The notes: generated by a model not told the origin, from the sequence alone. A DNA stretch of 64,000 nucleotides from Thermoanaerobacter uzonensis DSM 18761 (GCF_900129115.1 NZ_FQUR01000009.1:62001-126000), one strand, 5' to 3'; positions 18,142-27,681 are shown, numbered from the stretch's first letter. Numbers and translations: made by a program.

Positions 18142-18199
18142 CCTCTTTTCACCTCTCTCTTAATTATATCAGTAACATTAAAATTCCACAACTTTATAA

Positions 18200-18227
18200 A
18201 GTCTCCACCCTTTCAAAAGTGGAGACT
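18200..18227. terminator. Stem-loop with poor T tail
   Basis: AGTCTCCAC / GTGGAGACT, 9 bp, with a 10-nt loop. It lies beyond the FtsA-like gene and directly beside the end-only copy of the repeat element. It may be the terminator of that gene. Confidence 0.45.
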
Positions 18228-18228
18228 A

Positions 18229-18289
18229 CCTTGTTGACAAAGTCAAAAATTTTTAAATAGGATATTTTCGAAAGTTTGTATACAGTCTG
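18229..18289. mobile_element. End-only (core-less) copy of the MITE-like element
   Basis: Contains the left end TTGTTGACAAAGT through AATAGGATATTTT, joined directly to the right end CGAAAGTTTGTATACAGTCTG minus its last bases. Compared with the 33.5-kb copy it lacks about 200 bp: the whole RNA core and one arm of the inner inverted repeat. It is either an internal deletion or a minimal derivative. Confidence 0.7.
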
Positions 18290-18298
18290 CACCTACTC

Positions 18299-20059
18299 TT
18301 ATATTTCAATTCCAATTTCAATATTATCTCCTGGCTTTAATATATCTGTATAGGAAGCACGTCTCCCATTAAGTTTCATTTCTGGCACCTTGTTATTATC
18401 CAGTTTCAAATCTATAAAATTGAATACGTCTACAAACAGATACTCTTCTTTCCCTTTTAACACTACTTCTTTTCCATTTACTGTAACAGCAAAACTTGTT
18501 AAGTCTTCTTTTATAACTATCTCATCCCCATTTTTTATAACATAATTTTGGTCCACTTTTGAATTATTTATAAAAATTATTTTCCCTTTTTGCTGCTTTA
18601 GTAGTTCACCAGCGGTTATTGTAGCATCTTGCCCTTTTTGACCTTTTATAATTGTTATTTTGTCTCCATCCTTTATAGGAGTCTTTAAATTTGCTAATGA
18701 ATCATTTACATATATTTGTGGAGGAGTTCCTTCTTCACCTTTAACAACGATTTTTTGGCCATTAAGATTGAAAAGTAAATCTTTGCCATTTTGTACAATT
18801 AAATTTTTAGAGTCATAGTTTATAGCAACTAAAGCATCCATTACCGTAGGATTCTTTATGTTAAAAATCTTTATTGTTTCATTGTCAATAGAAACTTTTA
18901 TAAAGTCCTTCCTCTTATTTATCATTGCAGAGTAAGCTATTCCTATTGGAGTTATGCTTTCAGGGCCTTTTAACGTCTTCCCTTTGTAATCTAAAATTTC
19001 TACTGATTTTATATCTCGTACAGATACTCTACTTATAGGTAAATTCAATATAGATGCTATTTCTTCAGGCAAATTAGGAAGATTACTACTGCCACCGACT
19101 AAAAAAACCGCAGAAGGGCTTTTACCATTATATTTTATAATTTCCTCGCATATCTTTTGCGCTAAAACTTTAACTTGTGGTGTTATAATTTGCACTATTT
19201 CATCTTTTTTTATTTTGTGCTGTATATTTAACACGTCTTTAAATTTGATTTCTTTTTTTGTGCTTTTTTTTATTTTCTCAGCAGTATTAAAATCGGTGAG
19301 AAAATGGGTAGCAATTGATTCAGTAATTTCATCACCGGCATAAGGCACCATAGAATATGCTATTATGTTTCCTTCTTTTGATATAGCAATATCAGAAGTA
19401 CCTGCTCCTATATCTACAAGGGCTATATTTAACATCCGAATTTCAGGTGGAATTGCCACATTTATTGCTGCTATAGGCTCTAAAGTGATATATGAAACTT
19501 CCAACCCGGCTTTTTTCACTGCAGCATAGAGTCCCTCTATTACATCGTAAGGAAGAAAAGTAGCTAAAATTTCTACTGCTATTTCACGGCCTTTATGCCC
19601 TTTTAAATTGGTAATAGGAAAACCATTTAAGTAATAATTAGATACTGTATAACCGACGGTATGATATTTTGTAACCCCTGATTGAGTAACAATGGAATTT
19701 TGCGCAATCTCAAGAGCTTCCAACTCAAGATTGTCTATATCTTCTACCGTTATTTCGTGCTCTTCATCAATATTTTTTTCTGCTCTCGCAGATTGAGTTT
19801 TTAAAGACCTTCCCGCCGCCGCAATACACACTTCCGTCAATTTCATATTTAAAGAATCTTCAAGCCTTCTCTTTATTTTTTCAACAACATTAGCAACTTT
19901 ATCTATATCATGAACTTGCCCATCAAACATTGCCCTACTTTCATGTTCCATCTGTTCAACAGCAAGCACTTGGAATTTCCCATTATTTTCAATGCCTACT
20001 ATCCCTACAACTACCCTTGTCCCAATGTCAAGAGCAAAAATAATATCACGGTTATCCAT
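18299..20059 (-). CDS. FtsA-like ASKHA protein with C-terminal beta-grasp-like extension
   Basis: About 586 aa, against ~420 for FtsA. Residues 1-~380 form an actin-fold ATPase: phosphate-1 ALDIGTRVVVGIVG, an FtsA SHS2/1C-type insertion (about 45-115) and phosphate-2 ALVDIGAGTSDIAI. The C-terminal ~190 residues hold three spaced repeats ending IKDGDKITI, IKNGDEIVI and LKPGDNIEI, like small beta-grasp (ThiS/MoaD-like) units. No amphipathic FtsA membrane tail is seen and ftsZ is not nearby, so a paralogue is likely. The second ATG (20059) is 7 nt after GGAGG and is preferred. Confidence 0.78.
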   Translation of the reverse strand: MDNRDIIFALDIGTRVVVGIVGIENNGKFQVLAVEQMEHESRAMFDGQVHDIDKVANVVEKIKRRLEDSLNMKLTEVCIAAAGRSLKTQSARAEKNIDEEHEITVEDIDNLELEALEIAQNSIVTQSGVTKYHTVGYTVSNYYLNGFPITNLKGHKGREIAVEILATFLPYDVIEGLYAAVKKAGLEVSYITLEPIAAINVAIPPEIRMLNIALVDIGAGTSDIAISKEGNIIAYSMVPYAGDEITESIATHFLTDFNTAEKIKKSTKKEIKFKDVLNIQHKIKKDEIVQIITPQVKVLAQKICEEIIKYNGKSPSAVFLVGGSSNLPNLPEEIASILNLPISRVSVRDIKSVEILDYKGKTLKGPESITPIGIAYSAMINKRKDFIKVSIDNETIKIFNIKNPTVMDALVAINYDSKNLIVQNGKDLLFNLNGQKIVVKGEEGTPPQIYVNDSLANLKTPIKDGDKITIIKGQKGQDATITAGELLKQQKGKIIFINNSKVDQNYVIKNGDEIVIKEDLTSFAVTVNGKEVVLKGKEEYLFVDVFNFIDLKLDNNKVPEMKLNGRRASYTDILKPGDNIEIGIEI

Positions 20060-20160
20060 CATTTAACCTCCGAAATTATTACTTTATAATTTTATTATAC
20101 AATTTTACATATTATTTCGGAAGAGTTTTTAGTAAGTTTAATATAGATTAACATTTTTAA

Positions 20161-20241
20161 CAGCAGGATTACGTAAAAGGAATTGTAAGGCATGCAGTTG
20201 GCGTGGATAATGATTGGAAATGGACATATATAAAAAAATAA
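20161..20241 (+). pseudogene. Possible 3' remnant of a plus-strand gene
   Basis: A 26-codon open stretch without a start codon, ending at TAA, reading QQDYVKGIVRHAVGVDNDWK then WTYIKK. Composition looks protein-like, and YVKGIVRHAVG faintly recalls SpoIID-type proteins, but it is too short to assign. Surrounding sequence is non-coding. Confidence 0.25.
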
Positions 20242-20252
20242 GGTTTAAAATT

Positions 20253-20273
20253 GGGAGGCTTATATTGCCTCCC
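20253..20273 (-). terminator. Terminator of the activase gene
   Basis: GGGAGGC / GCCTCCC hairpin with a moderately T-rich tail on the minus strand, six bases beyond the stop. Confidence 0.75.
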
Positions 20274-20278
20274 ATTAA

Positions 20279-21262
20279 TCAACTAGCCGTATTTGCATGG
20301 ACTTTCTTGCTAGTGCTGTTAGACCATCTGCCGCACTTATCTCCCCATCTTGAAATTACCTCATCTCCTTGTATGAACTCTACGACTTCGCATCGATTTG
20401 GACAAGCGGTACACTCAAAACCTACTGCTCTATATTTAAAGTCACTTACCTCAAAGCCTTTAAAGAAAGTATATCCTTTTTCTTTTACTGCTTCTTTTGC
20501 CAATATTGCTGATCCGATGGCTCCCATTACACCGTAATGTTCAGGCACATATACTTTCATTCCTAATGCCTTTTCAAAGGCTGCCTTTATTCCTTTATTA
20601 GCAGCAACACCACCTTGAAACACTATTGGCTCTTTTATTTCTTTTCCCTTCCCTACATTATTTAGATAATTTCTAACAAGGGCATCACACAAGCCACTTA
20701 TTATGTCAGGAAGAGCATATCCCATCTGCTGCTTATGAATCATGTCAGATTCCGCAAAAACACTACATCTACCCGCAATTCTGACAGGACTTTTAGATTG
20801 CAAAGCTATGTCTCCAAACTGTTCAATGGGAATATTTAACCGGTATGCTTGCTGGTCAAGAAAAGAACCGGTACCTGCTGCACAGACTGTATTCATTGCA
20901 AAATCTACTACTACCCCATCTCTTAAAATTATGATCTTTGAGTCTTGTCCCCCTATTTCAATTACAGTTCTGACATCCTTTATTACATTGGAAGCTGCCA
21001 CGGCATGAGCAGTAATTTCATTTTTGACAATGTCTGCCCCTACCATTAAGCCAGTCAATTGCCTTGCACTCCCTGTGGTGCCTACTCCTTTAATAACCAT
21101 ATCTCCTATTTTATTTTTTATCTCACGAAGAGCATTTTGAACTGCTTTAATAGGTTGGCCCTGTGTCCTTATGTAAACAGAATCTACTACTCTATTATTC
21201 TCATCAATTACTGCAATATTTGTACTAACAGAACCTACGTCTATCCCCATGTAACCTTTCAT
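20279..21262 (-). CDS. 2-hydroxyacyl-CoA dehydratase activase family (BadF/BadG/BcrA/BcrD)
   Basis: 327 aa ASKHA ATPase. Phosphate-1 GIDVGSVSTNIAVI (5-18), IEIGGQDSK near 102 and a CAAGTGSFLD motif near 130 whose cysteine helps ligate the bridging [4Fe-4S] of the homodimer. Family members inject electrons into 2-hydroxyacyl-CoA dehydratases. An extra C-terminal module has CTACPNRCEV and a CGRW tail, suggesting a second metal or cluster site, as in the much longer activase-dehydratase fusions. No dehydratase gene is adjacent, so the partner is unknown. Confidence 0.82.
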   Translation of the reverse strand: MKGYMGIDVGSVSTNIAVIDENNRVVDSVYIRTQGQPIKAVQNALREIKNKIGDMVIKGVGTTGSARQLTGLMVGADIVKNEITAHAVAASNVIKDVRTVIEIGGQDSKIIILRDGVVVDFAMNTVCAAGTGSFLDQQAYRLNIPIEQFGDIALQSKSPVRIAGRCSVFAESDMIHKQQMGYALPDIISGLCDALVRNYLNNVGKGKEIKEPIVFQGGVAANKGIKAAFEKALGMKVYVPEHYGVMGAIGSAILAKEAVKEKGYTFFKGFEVSDFKYRAVGFECTACPNRCEVVEFIQGDEVISRWGDKCGRWSNSTSKKVHANTAS

Positions 21263-21394
21263 ATCTAACCTCCTAATTATTCATTTATTTTACATTTTTG
21301 CCTTTAAAATCATTTTTTATACTCTTGCAATTAACGAATAAATTGCATTAATAAGCAAAAACTACATTCAGAATAAAAGTGGGGGCGAGAAATT

Positions 21395-22927
21395 ATGAAA
21401 AAGAATTTGCACATTATTATTTTGGCGCTTTCTATCTTTATAAATTTGCTTTTTATTTACATTTTTATCTCAGAAGTAAAACCAAATCTAAATCTCAACC
21501 TTTCTTTTATCTTGACAGCAGCAGTAATTGTTGTAACCTACCTACTATTTAAAAATAAATTTTCGGAGCTCATGCCTGTAAACTATAACAATATCACTGA
21601 GACAAATGAAGATGCCAGTCATCGAAAAACCAATATTACTTTTAAGGATGTGGCGGGCTTAGATGAAGTGATCGATGAATTAAAAGTTATAATCGACTTT
21701 ATGACAAATACAGAAAAGTACAACAAAATGGGAGCAAAAATTCCCAAAGGTATATTATTTTACGGACCACCAGGTACAGGAAAAACTCTTTTGGCTACGG
21801 CATTAGCTGGTGAAACTAATTCTACTTTTATCAGTGCTTCCGGTTCAGAATTTGTAGAGAAATATGTAGGAGTAGGGGCAAGTCGCATAAGATCTCTTTT
21901 CGCAAAAGCAAAAAAAAGCGCTCCCAGTATTATCTTTATAGATGAGATAGATGCTGTAGGAACAAAGAGAAACACCGATAACAATTCAGAAAAAGATCAA
22001 ACTTTAAATCAACTATTGGTAGAAATGGATGGTTTTAATAGCAACGAAGGGATTATAGTCATAGGAGCAACTAATAGAATTGATATGTTAGATGAGGCCT
22101 TACTAAGGCCTGGAAGATTCGATAGAACCATACACATTGGAACACCTAATATGAAAGCAAGATTGGAAATATTAAAGGTACATACCCGCAATAAACCTCT
22201 TGACGAAACTGTATCTTTATCCGAATTAGCACGAAAAACTCACGGTATGACAGGCGCACATCTGGCTACTATGTGCAACGAAGCAGCAATACTGGCTGTG
22301 ATGAAAAATAAAAGTAAAATTGGCAAGGAAGAGTTTGAAGAAGCATTAGAACGCGTAATCGCAGGCCTTAAAAAGAAAAATCCTTCTGTATTAGAAAAAG
22401 AGCGAACAATTGCTGCGTACCATGAAGCGGGTCATGCTCTAATTGGAAAAATTTTAAACGTAAATACTATAGAAAAAATTTCAATCGTCCCTCGAGGTGA
22501 AGCATTAGGATATGTATTAAACTTTCCAAAAGAAGATGCCTTTTTACTAACAAAAACAGAATTGAAAAATAAAATAACCATGCTTTTAGGAGGTAGAGCT
22601 TCTGAGGAAATAATATTCAATGAAATTTCAACAGGAGCCGAAAATGACTTAAAAGAAGCTACAAAAATTGCCTATCAGATGGTTTGCAATTATGGAATGA
22701 GTGAATTGGGAAACAGGGTTTTTGACTTACACATGTTAAAATCCACAGAAATTGTCGATAAAGAAATTGACAAAATTATAAATAACTGTTATACACTTGC
22801 AAAAAAAATATTGCTGGAAAATAAACATAAAGTTATTGTAATAGCCGAAAAGCTTTTAGAAAAAGAATCAATTACAAAAGAAGAATTAGAAGCATTATGG
22901 GAAGAAGAAAATACTTTATGTGTATGA
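21395..22927 (+). CDS. ftsH: FtsH-family AAA protease with a very short extracytoplasmic loop
   Basis: 510 aa, about 100 shorter than typical FtsH. Two transmembrane helices (about 6-25 and 35-55) are separated by only ~10 residues, so the usual periplasmic domain is missing. AAA module: Walker A GPPGTGKT (about 124), Walker [12 protein letters not shown], and the second region of homology RPGRFDR. The zinc protease motif HEAGH lies near residue 343. Intact active sites indicate a functional protease; it is probably a second, specialised paralogue. Divergent from the activase gene. Confidence 0.9.
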   Translation: MKKNLHIIILALSIFINLLFIYIFISEVKPNLNLNLSFILTAAVIVVTYLLFKNKFSELMPVNYNNITETNEDASHRKTNITFKDVAGLDEVIDELKVIIDFMTNTEKYNKMGAKIPKGILFYGPPGTGKTLLATALAGETNSTFISASGSEFVEKYVGVGASRIRSLFAKAKKSAPSIIFIDEIDAVGTKRNTDNNSEKDQTLNQLLVEMDGFNSNEGIIVIGATNRIDMLDEALLRPGRFDRTIHIGTPNMKARLEILKVHTRNKPLDETVSLSELARKTHGMTGAHLATMCNEAAILAVMKNKSKIGKEEFEEALERVIAGLKKKNPSVLEKERTIAAYHEAGHALIGKILNVNTIEKISIVPRGEALGYVLNFPKEDAFLLTKTELKNKITMLLGGRASEEIIFNEISTGAENDLKEATKIAYQMVCNYGMSELGNRVFDLHMLKSTEIVDKEIDKIINNCYTLAKKILLENKHKVIVIAEKLLEKESITKEELEALWEEENTLCV

Positions 22928-22928
22928 C

Positions 22929-22959
22929 AAAAAAGCCTATTTAAAAAACAGGCTTTTTT
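22929..22959. terminator. Bidirectional terminator between ftsH-like and lit
   Basis: AAAAAAGCCT / AGGCTTTTTT hairpin between convergent genes, with A and T tracts on either side. Confidence 0.9.
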
Positions 22960-23630
22960 GCCATTTTCACGCCCCCATATAATATTCCAAGTATGACTAC
23001 AAAAGCAAAAAAAGTATTTCTGAAAATTACAAACACAGCATCTTGAAAAAATTCTAAAGGAAACATTTGTATAAGTCTATCTGTTTCGGCGTTTAATTGC
23101 CATAAATCATTGTCAAAAAATACAAGGTGAAAACCGGTAAACCAATTATCAAAATTCAAAGTCACCGCCAGCACAAAAACCAACAGGAAAATTATTATAA
23201 ATATTGTCCCTTTTAAAAGATAATTAAATGCTTTATAAAAGGATTTTGTAAAAAGAAAATATGTAAAAATGAGTATAAAAACTATTATCGATATATTTCT
23301 TGTTAAAAAACTCATTTGAAACAGATTTTTTACATCTTTCATATGAGCCAATTCTCTATCATTAAACATTCTCTGCATACTGCCATTAATTTTTGCCATT
23401 ACATCTAAAGTTTCTTCTTTGTCCATTAAATACTTCTGCATTATCTTTGTTACTTTCATAAGTTCATCAATATTCATGCCAGTTACTGACATTACATTAT
23501 TTTTTTTATATTCCTCCTTGTAAAAATCGCCGTTAAAAGCCACATATTGCAAACTAGTAAGAAAAACAGCCAAAAATAGTGAAACCACCATGCCACTACT
23601 AAGAAAGGTATGAATAATTTTCCTCACCAT
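22941..23630 (-). CDS. lit: TIGR01906/DUF1461 membrane protein, Lit-like lipoprotein transacylase
   Basis: 229 aa with four transmembrane helices. Family motifs: RELAHMKDV (H96) and FHLVFFDNDLWQLNAETDRLI (H168; run split after F), then MFPLEFFQDA. Lit of Enterococcus and Bacillus cereus moves an acyl chain within lipoproteins to give the lyso form; as I recall, its two essential histidines are also 72 residues apart. Last gene of the six-gene Hsp70 operon, 2 bp from the upstream stop. The assignment rests on motif recognition; its link to the Hsp70 genes is unexplained. Confidence 0.7.
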   Translation of the reverse strand: MVRKIIHTFLSSGMVVSLFLAVFLTSLQYVAFNGDFYKEEYKKNNVMSVTGMNIDELMKVTKIMQKYLMDKEETLDVMAKINGSMQRMFNDRELAHMKDVKNLFQMSFLTRNISIIVFILIFTYFLFTKSFYKAFNYLLKGTIFIIIFLLVFVLAVTLNFDNWFTGFHLVFFDNDLWQLNAETDRLIQMFPLEFFQDAVFVIFRNTFFAFVVILGILYGGVKMAKKPVF

Positions 23631-23632
23631 TT

Positions 23633-25129
23633 TTAAATAACATCCTTTGCACCTTTTATAATAGCTTCATAAAGATTTTTTTGATTTTTTAAATCTTTGT
23701 AAAGCTCTATTTTTTTCTTTACTGTATGCATAAAAGATAACTTCCTACTCCGTGAATTATTAAGTTCAATGGAGTTTTTTATATAATACAAGACTTCTTT
23801 TTCAAAATTCTGAGGCACAGGAATAATTCCCATAAGTCTTCTTAACCTCGCTTTTCTATACTCATTTTTCATGTTCCTTGAAATATCTTCAATTAAAGAA
23901 ATAACATTTTTTATTTCGCCTTTTATCAGAGTCATATCTATGAATTCTTCCTCTATTTGACTATCCTCAAGTACTATTTCACTGGTATCATTTAGCAAGT
24001 TTTCATACTCTGAAAGCGTTTCAATGTCTCCTAATATACCCTCATCTATAATCTCCATAATGTCCAAATCAGAATAATCAATTTCTCCTAATAGTAAATT
24101 ATACCTATACAATTCAAAATACCAATTAGAAATTACATTATCACAAGTTTTGATATTTTTTTCTATTTCTTTGTAATCTAAAGAACTTTTATTTAATTTA
24201 ACATAAAAATCTATATACTCCCCAATAAAAGGCTCTTTTTTAAATAAAGTTTCAAATTTATTTTCTGACAAAAATACTATCAATAGTCTATTTATAATTT
24301 TTAAAACAGAAAAAGAAACCTCTCTTAGACTTTGAACACTTTTTATTAACTCTACACTTTTTCTAAAATACACGTCTATTTCTTCCCGAGTCATCTCTTT
24401 AAAATCCAGTGACTGTAAGTATTCAATTTTCTTAGCAATACGAGGGAAAAATTCGCCGTAGCCTTCTATTAATTTTCCATAAAAATTTTCCTCGATATCT
24501 ATTACATTTTCCAAAAAAGCTTCATAATTTGGATAATCCTTCTCCAATCCCTTTGTTAAATATTCATAAAAGCGTTTTTTAGACATAGCAAAAGGGATGC
24601 TGGATATTATTTCTTTTATTCTTTCTTCTTTTTCCTTTTCAACCTCATTTATAAAATTAATAACACTTTCGTAAAATTCTTCTTCATCTATCAATTCTTC
24701 AGAAAAGAAATCTCTTATTCTATCACTTACCACTTCGTTAACATATCTCGATTCTACATAATACCCATACAAAACATCTATAGCATTTTCAAAATACTCT
24801 TTATATTTTCTAATCGTCTTTTCTATATTTTCCTTCATTTTTTCTTCCATAAGGCTAAAATATTTTGTATTATTTGCTATATTCTTAACAACCTCCAAAA
24901 TGTTTTGTGTTTCTTTATCCAAATATACCAAAGCATTTGCCACATTCTTTTTCCTAAATAGTACATGATATAAATACACTGTCTCATTAAAAAGCTCTAA
25001 AATGCTGATTATTTGTACTATTTCTTTTTGTTTTTTTATTATTTTTTTTAACAACAGAGAAATTTCATTTGGCGTCTTGGAAATTTTATTAAGTTGTTCC
25101 CGCAATTCTCTTACTTCATCTTGTTGCAT
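23633..25129 (-). CDS. Uncharacterised 498-aa all-helical protein of the Hsp70 operon
   Basis: Almost entirely alpha-helical, highly charged (Glu/Lys-rich), with coiled-coil propensity near the N terminus (1-45, 90-115) and several helical-hairpin segments. No transmembrane helix, signal peptide or known motif is seen. It lies 11 bp after the coiled-coil gene and 2 bp before lit. It may be an adaptor or scaffold for the Hsp70; this is inference from context only. Confidence 0.65.
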   Translation of the reverse strand: MQQDEVRELREQLNKISKTPNEISLLLKKIIKKQKEIVQIISILELFNETVYLYHVLFRKKNVANALVYLDKETQNILEVVKNIANNTKYFSLMEEKMKENIEKTIRKYKEYFENAIDVLYGYYVESRYVNEVVSDRIRDFFSEELIDEEEFYESVINFINEVEKEKEERIKEIISSIPFAMSKKRFYEYLTKGLEKDYPNYEAFLENVIDIEENFYGKLIEGYGEFFPRIAKKIEYLQSLDFKEMTREEIDVYFRKSVELIKSVQSLREVSFSVLKIINRLLIVFLSENKFETLFKKEPFIGEYIDFYVKLNKSSLDYKEIEKNIKTCDNVISNWYFELYRYNLLLGEIDYSDLDIMEIIDEGILGDIETLSEYENLLNDTSEIVLEDSQIEEEFIDMTLIKGEIKNVISLIEDISRNMKNEYRKARLRRLMGIIPVPQNFEKEVLYYIKNSIELNNSRSRKLSFMHTVKKKIELYKDLKNQKNLYEAIIKGAKDVI

Positions 25130-25140
25130 TGTTACACCTC

Positions 25141-26091
25141 TCAGTCAATTATCTTTAACATTCGCGATAGGTCTTCTACTAAAGAATACTCTTGTTCTTC
25201 CTTAGTTACAGCCAGTTGAGCTACAGTGTTGGCAAGCAAAAAATTTGTTTTCTCTTCTATATTAGTCAAAATTTCTTTTATTTCAAGCAAAGCACTGTTA
25301 AAATCTATCTTTTGCTGTTGGATTTCTACTAGCAATCTATTCACGGAAATTTTTAAATTTTCGGCTTGTCTTTCTTTTGATGAGGCATTTTCAATAATCT
25401 TGTTCATTCTTTTTTCAAACTCTAATCCAATTTTTTCTATTCTCTCCTCTAATGTTTCTTTTTCCTTTTCTAACTGTGAAATTTTATTTTTATAGCTTAA
25501 AATTTCCCCTTCTTGCTCTTTTATTTTTTCAGTAAGCCTTTCTATCTCCATTATATTCTTTTTTTCCTGCAGAATCAATTTTTCCTGTAATTTTTCAATC
25601 TCTCTCAATAGTTTTTTGTTGATTTTTACTGACTTATCACTACCTTCTTGCCCATCAATATTTTTTTCTATTTTTTCTTTTTCTACTTCAATTAGATTTG
25701 ATAAGTCCTGTAATATTTTTTTATAACTCTCACCTTTGGAAAACAGAAGAGCGGAAAAAACAATTTCTGGCTTATATAAACTCAAAAACTCTGGTACCTT
25801 CTCCTCTATTTTTTCAGGAGTCAAAAGCTGTATCTGCTTCGCCAAATCTTCGTAAATTTTTTCCCACTCTTTTATAAACATTTCCTCATCTATATTCCCT
25901 TTCAAAATCTCTTCTCTGAGAATTGGAATTATCTTTTTAGGTGGAGAAGCACTTTCTATCAATCGAAAACCGGCTAACTTTTTCTGTAAATTAGTATTTT
26001 TTTTGAAAGGTTTTATAAGCACATCATAAGGGAGAGTAGATAAAAAAATATCTATATATTTCTTCTCTGTCATATTTTTTAATTCCAACAT
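25141..26091 (-). CDS. Uncharacterised coiled-coil protein of the Hsp70 operon
   Basis: 316 aa. A globular N-terminal ~140 residues, then a long coiled coil (about 150-240, heptads of Leu/Ile/Lys/Glu) and a helical C-terminal segment. A coiled coil beside an Hsp70 invites comparison with GrpE nucleotide-exchange factors, but I see no GrpE wing-domain motif. It sits 12 bp after the HEAT-repeat gene. Confidence 0.62.
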   Translation of the reverse strand: MLELKNMTEKKYIDIFLSTLPYDVLIKPFKKNTNLQKKLAGFRLIESASPPKKIIPILREEILKGNIDEEMFIKEWEKIYEDLAKQIQLLTPEKIEEKVPEFLSLYKPEIVFSALLFSKGESYKKILQDLSNLIEVEKEKIEKNIDGQEGSDKSVKINKKLLREIEKLQEKLILQEKKNIMEIERLTEKIKEQEGEILSYKNKISQLEKEKETLEERIEKIGLEFEKRMNKIIENASSKERQAENLKISVNRLLVEIQQQKIDFNSALLEIKEILTNIEEKTNFLLANTVAQLAVTKEEQEYSLVEDLSRMLKIID

Positions 26092-26103
26092 ATTTTCACC
26101 TTC

Positions 26104-27681
26104 TCACATTTTAATGAGTTTGTCTGTTTTTTTATAGTTCTCTTCAACGATTTTTTGTGCTAAATACCTAATCCTAGGACTTTCGCTTTCCATTGCATCA
26201 CTAAATATTTTTTCATCAATTATATTTTTTAATCCTTTAGCATTTTTACCTAAAATTTTATAAATCAAATACTGTATTTCTTCCTTTCTAGTATTTTTCA
26301 ATTTTTCTATTAATTCTTTTGCTATTTCCTCATCAAGATTGGTTTCTATTATTTTTAAAGCATTTATACAAGCATAACCATCATCATTTTTAATAATATA
26401 CTTTACACCTTCTGCAATTTGCCTATTTACGTCACTGTTTTTAAGCCCCCTCAATCTTTTAATTTCTTTTATTGCATTTAACAATTCATCTGCCAGAAAG
26501 CCTGGTTTTACAATGTAATAGAATAAATTACTTAGATATTTTAACTCTCCCAACTGAACCAAAGCCGAATAAACATTAATAGCCAAATAATTATTTTCTA
26601 AAAACTGTTTTATCAGAGGTTTTGCTTCTAATATTTGCAAATTTGCTAAAGAAGTAATAGCACAAGCCTTTAACTCTAACGATTGATTTTCTTTTTTTAA
26701 AATTTCCAACATTATATTTGCACATCTTTCGTCTTTCGTATATCCTAACCCAATCACTATATTCATTTTGTTTTCTATGTTAGGGTCATAATAAGCCTTA
26801 AGTAAATACTCTGTAGCAATACTTGTCCTCATTTTCCCTAATGTTATCGCAGCTTTTTGACTATATTTCTCCTCATATAGCAGATCTGCAATATGTTCAA
26901 CGGCCTTTTCCTTTAAATTCGCTATAACATTAGAATATACAATATTCAAGCTGCTATTTTCATTCTCTAAATATCTTTCTATTATCTGCTTTAGTGCTTC
27001 ATCTCCCAAGCCAGCAAGCTTTGTTAAAATTTTAAAAGCAAAATGTCTTTCTCTGCTATTAAATCCATTAAGGGAATTAACCATATTCAATATATGAGAA
27101 ATGCATTTTTTCTCTCCCAATTCTATAAGAGTTTCTGCTACTATTTCCTTTAAATTATCATTTTCTAAAAGTGTAATTAACTGTTCATAAGCCCTTATTT
27201 CTTTTATTTCTCCAAGCGTTTGAAGGACAAGTTTAATTTGTTCTTCCCATTCCCATTCCTGCAAAATAGTGATAAGAGCATCGCGGGCCTCACCGCTGTT
27301 ATTTGATATATTTTTGAGAATTCTTACCATTCTTTTAAAAACTTCTTCTTGTCTTAAATCCAAAGCCTTTGTACTATATACTATCATCTCAATTGGATTT
27401 TGCCCTTCTGATAAAATATTTCTCCCTAATTCAACAATGTCTTTTTCTAAAGAAGCTAGTGCAGATTGGTTAAGAGTAGACAGCAATTGAATTTTTTCTC
27501 CAATAAGTTTTGCATTAGTTTCGCTAATATAATATTTAAATAGTTCTCTTTTAAAGTTTTTATCTTTATCTTTCAGCCTTTTTGCTCCCAAATATTCCAT
27601 TCCATCATCCATCACCTCTTTTGAAACATCTATAAAAATATTTTTATTCTCCAAAAGCAACTCTTTCCAGTCAATGCTCAT
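26104..27681 (-). CDS. HEAT-repeat protein of the Hsp70 operon
   Basis: About 525 aa built of repeated helical pairs of the HEAT/PBS-lyase kind: LGEIKEIRAYEQLITLLEN, LGKMRTSIATEYLLKAY and LGYTKDERCANIMLEIL recur from about 140 to 510. Such solenoids bind proteins. The ATG at 27681 has GAGGAGAG eight bases upstream and overlaps the hsp70 stop by 11 bp, indicating translational coupling. No enzymatic motif. It may be the substrate receptor or scaffold of the complex. Confidence 0.75.
   Translation of the reverse strand: MSIDWKELLLENKNIFIDVSKEVMDDGMEYLGAKRLKDKDKNFKRELFKYYISETNAKLIGEKIQLLSTLNQSALASLEKDIVELGRNILSEGQNPIEMIVYSTKALDLRQEEVFKRMVRILKNISNNSGEARDALITILQEWEWEEQIKLVLQTLGEIKEIRAYEQLITLLENDNLKEIVAETLIELGEKKCISHILNMVNSLNGFNSRERHFAFKILTKLAGLGDEALKQIIERYLENENSSLNIVYSNVIANLKEKAVEHIADLLYEEKYSQKAAITLGKMRTSIATEYLLKAYYDPNIENKMNIVIGLGYTKDERCANIMLEILKKENQSLELKACAITSLANLQILEAKPLIKQFLENNYLAINVYSALVQLGELKYLSNLFYYIVKPGFLADELLNAIKEIKRLRGLKNSDVNRQIAEGVKYIIKNDDGYACINALKIIETNLDEEIAKELIEKLKNTRKEEIQYLIYKILGKNAKGLKNIIDEKIFSDAMESESPRIRYLAQKIVEENYKKTDKLIKM

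Noticed and set aside
25141-26091. Calling the coiled-coil protein GrpE
   Set aside because: It has a coiled coil beside an Hsp70 but no recognisable GrpE wing domain, and the globular part is N-terminal rather than C-terminal.
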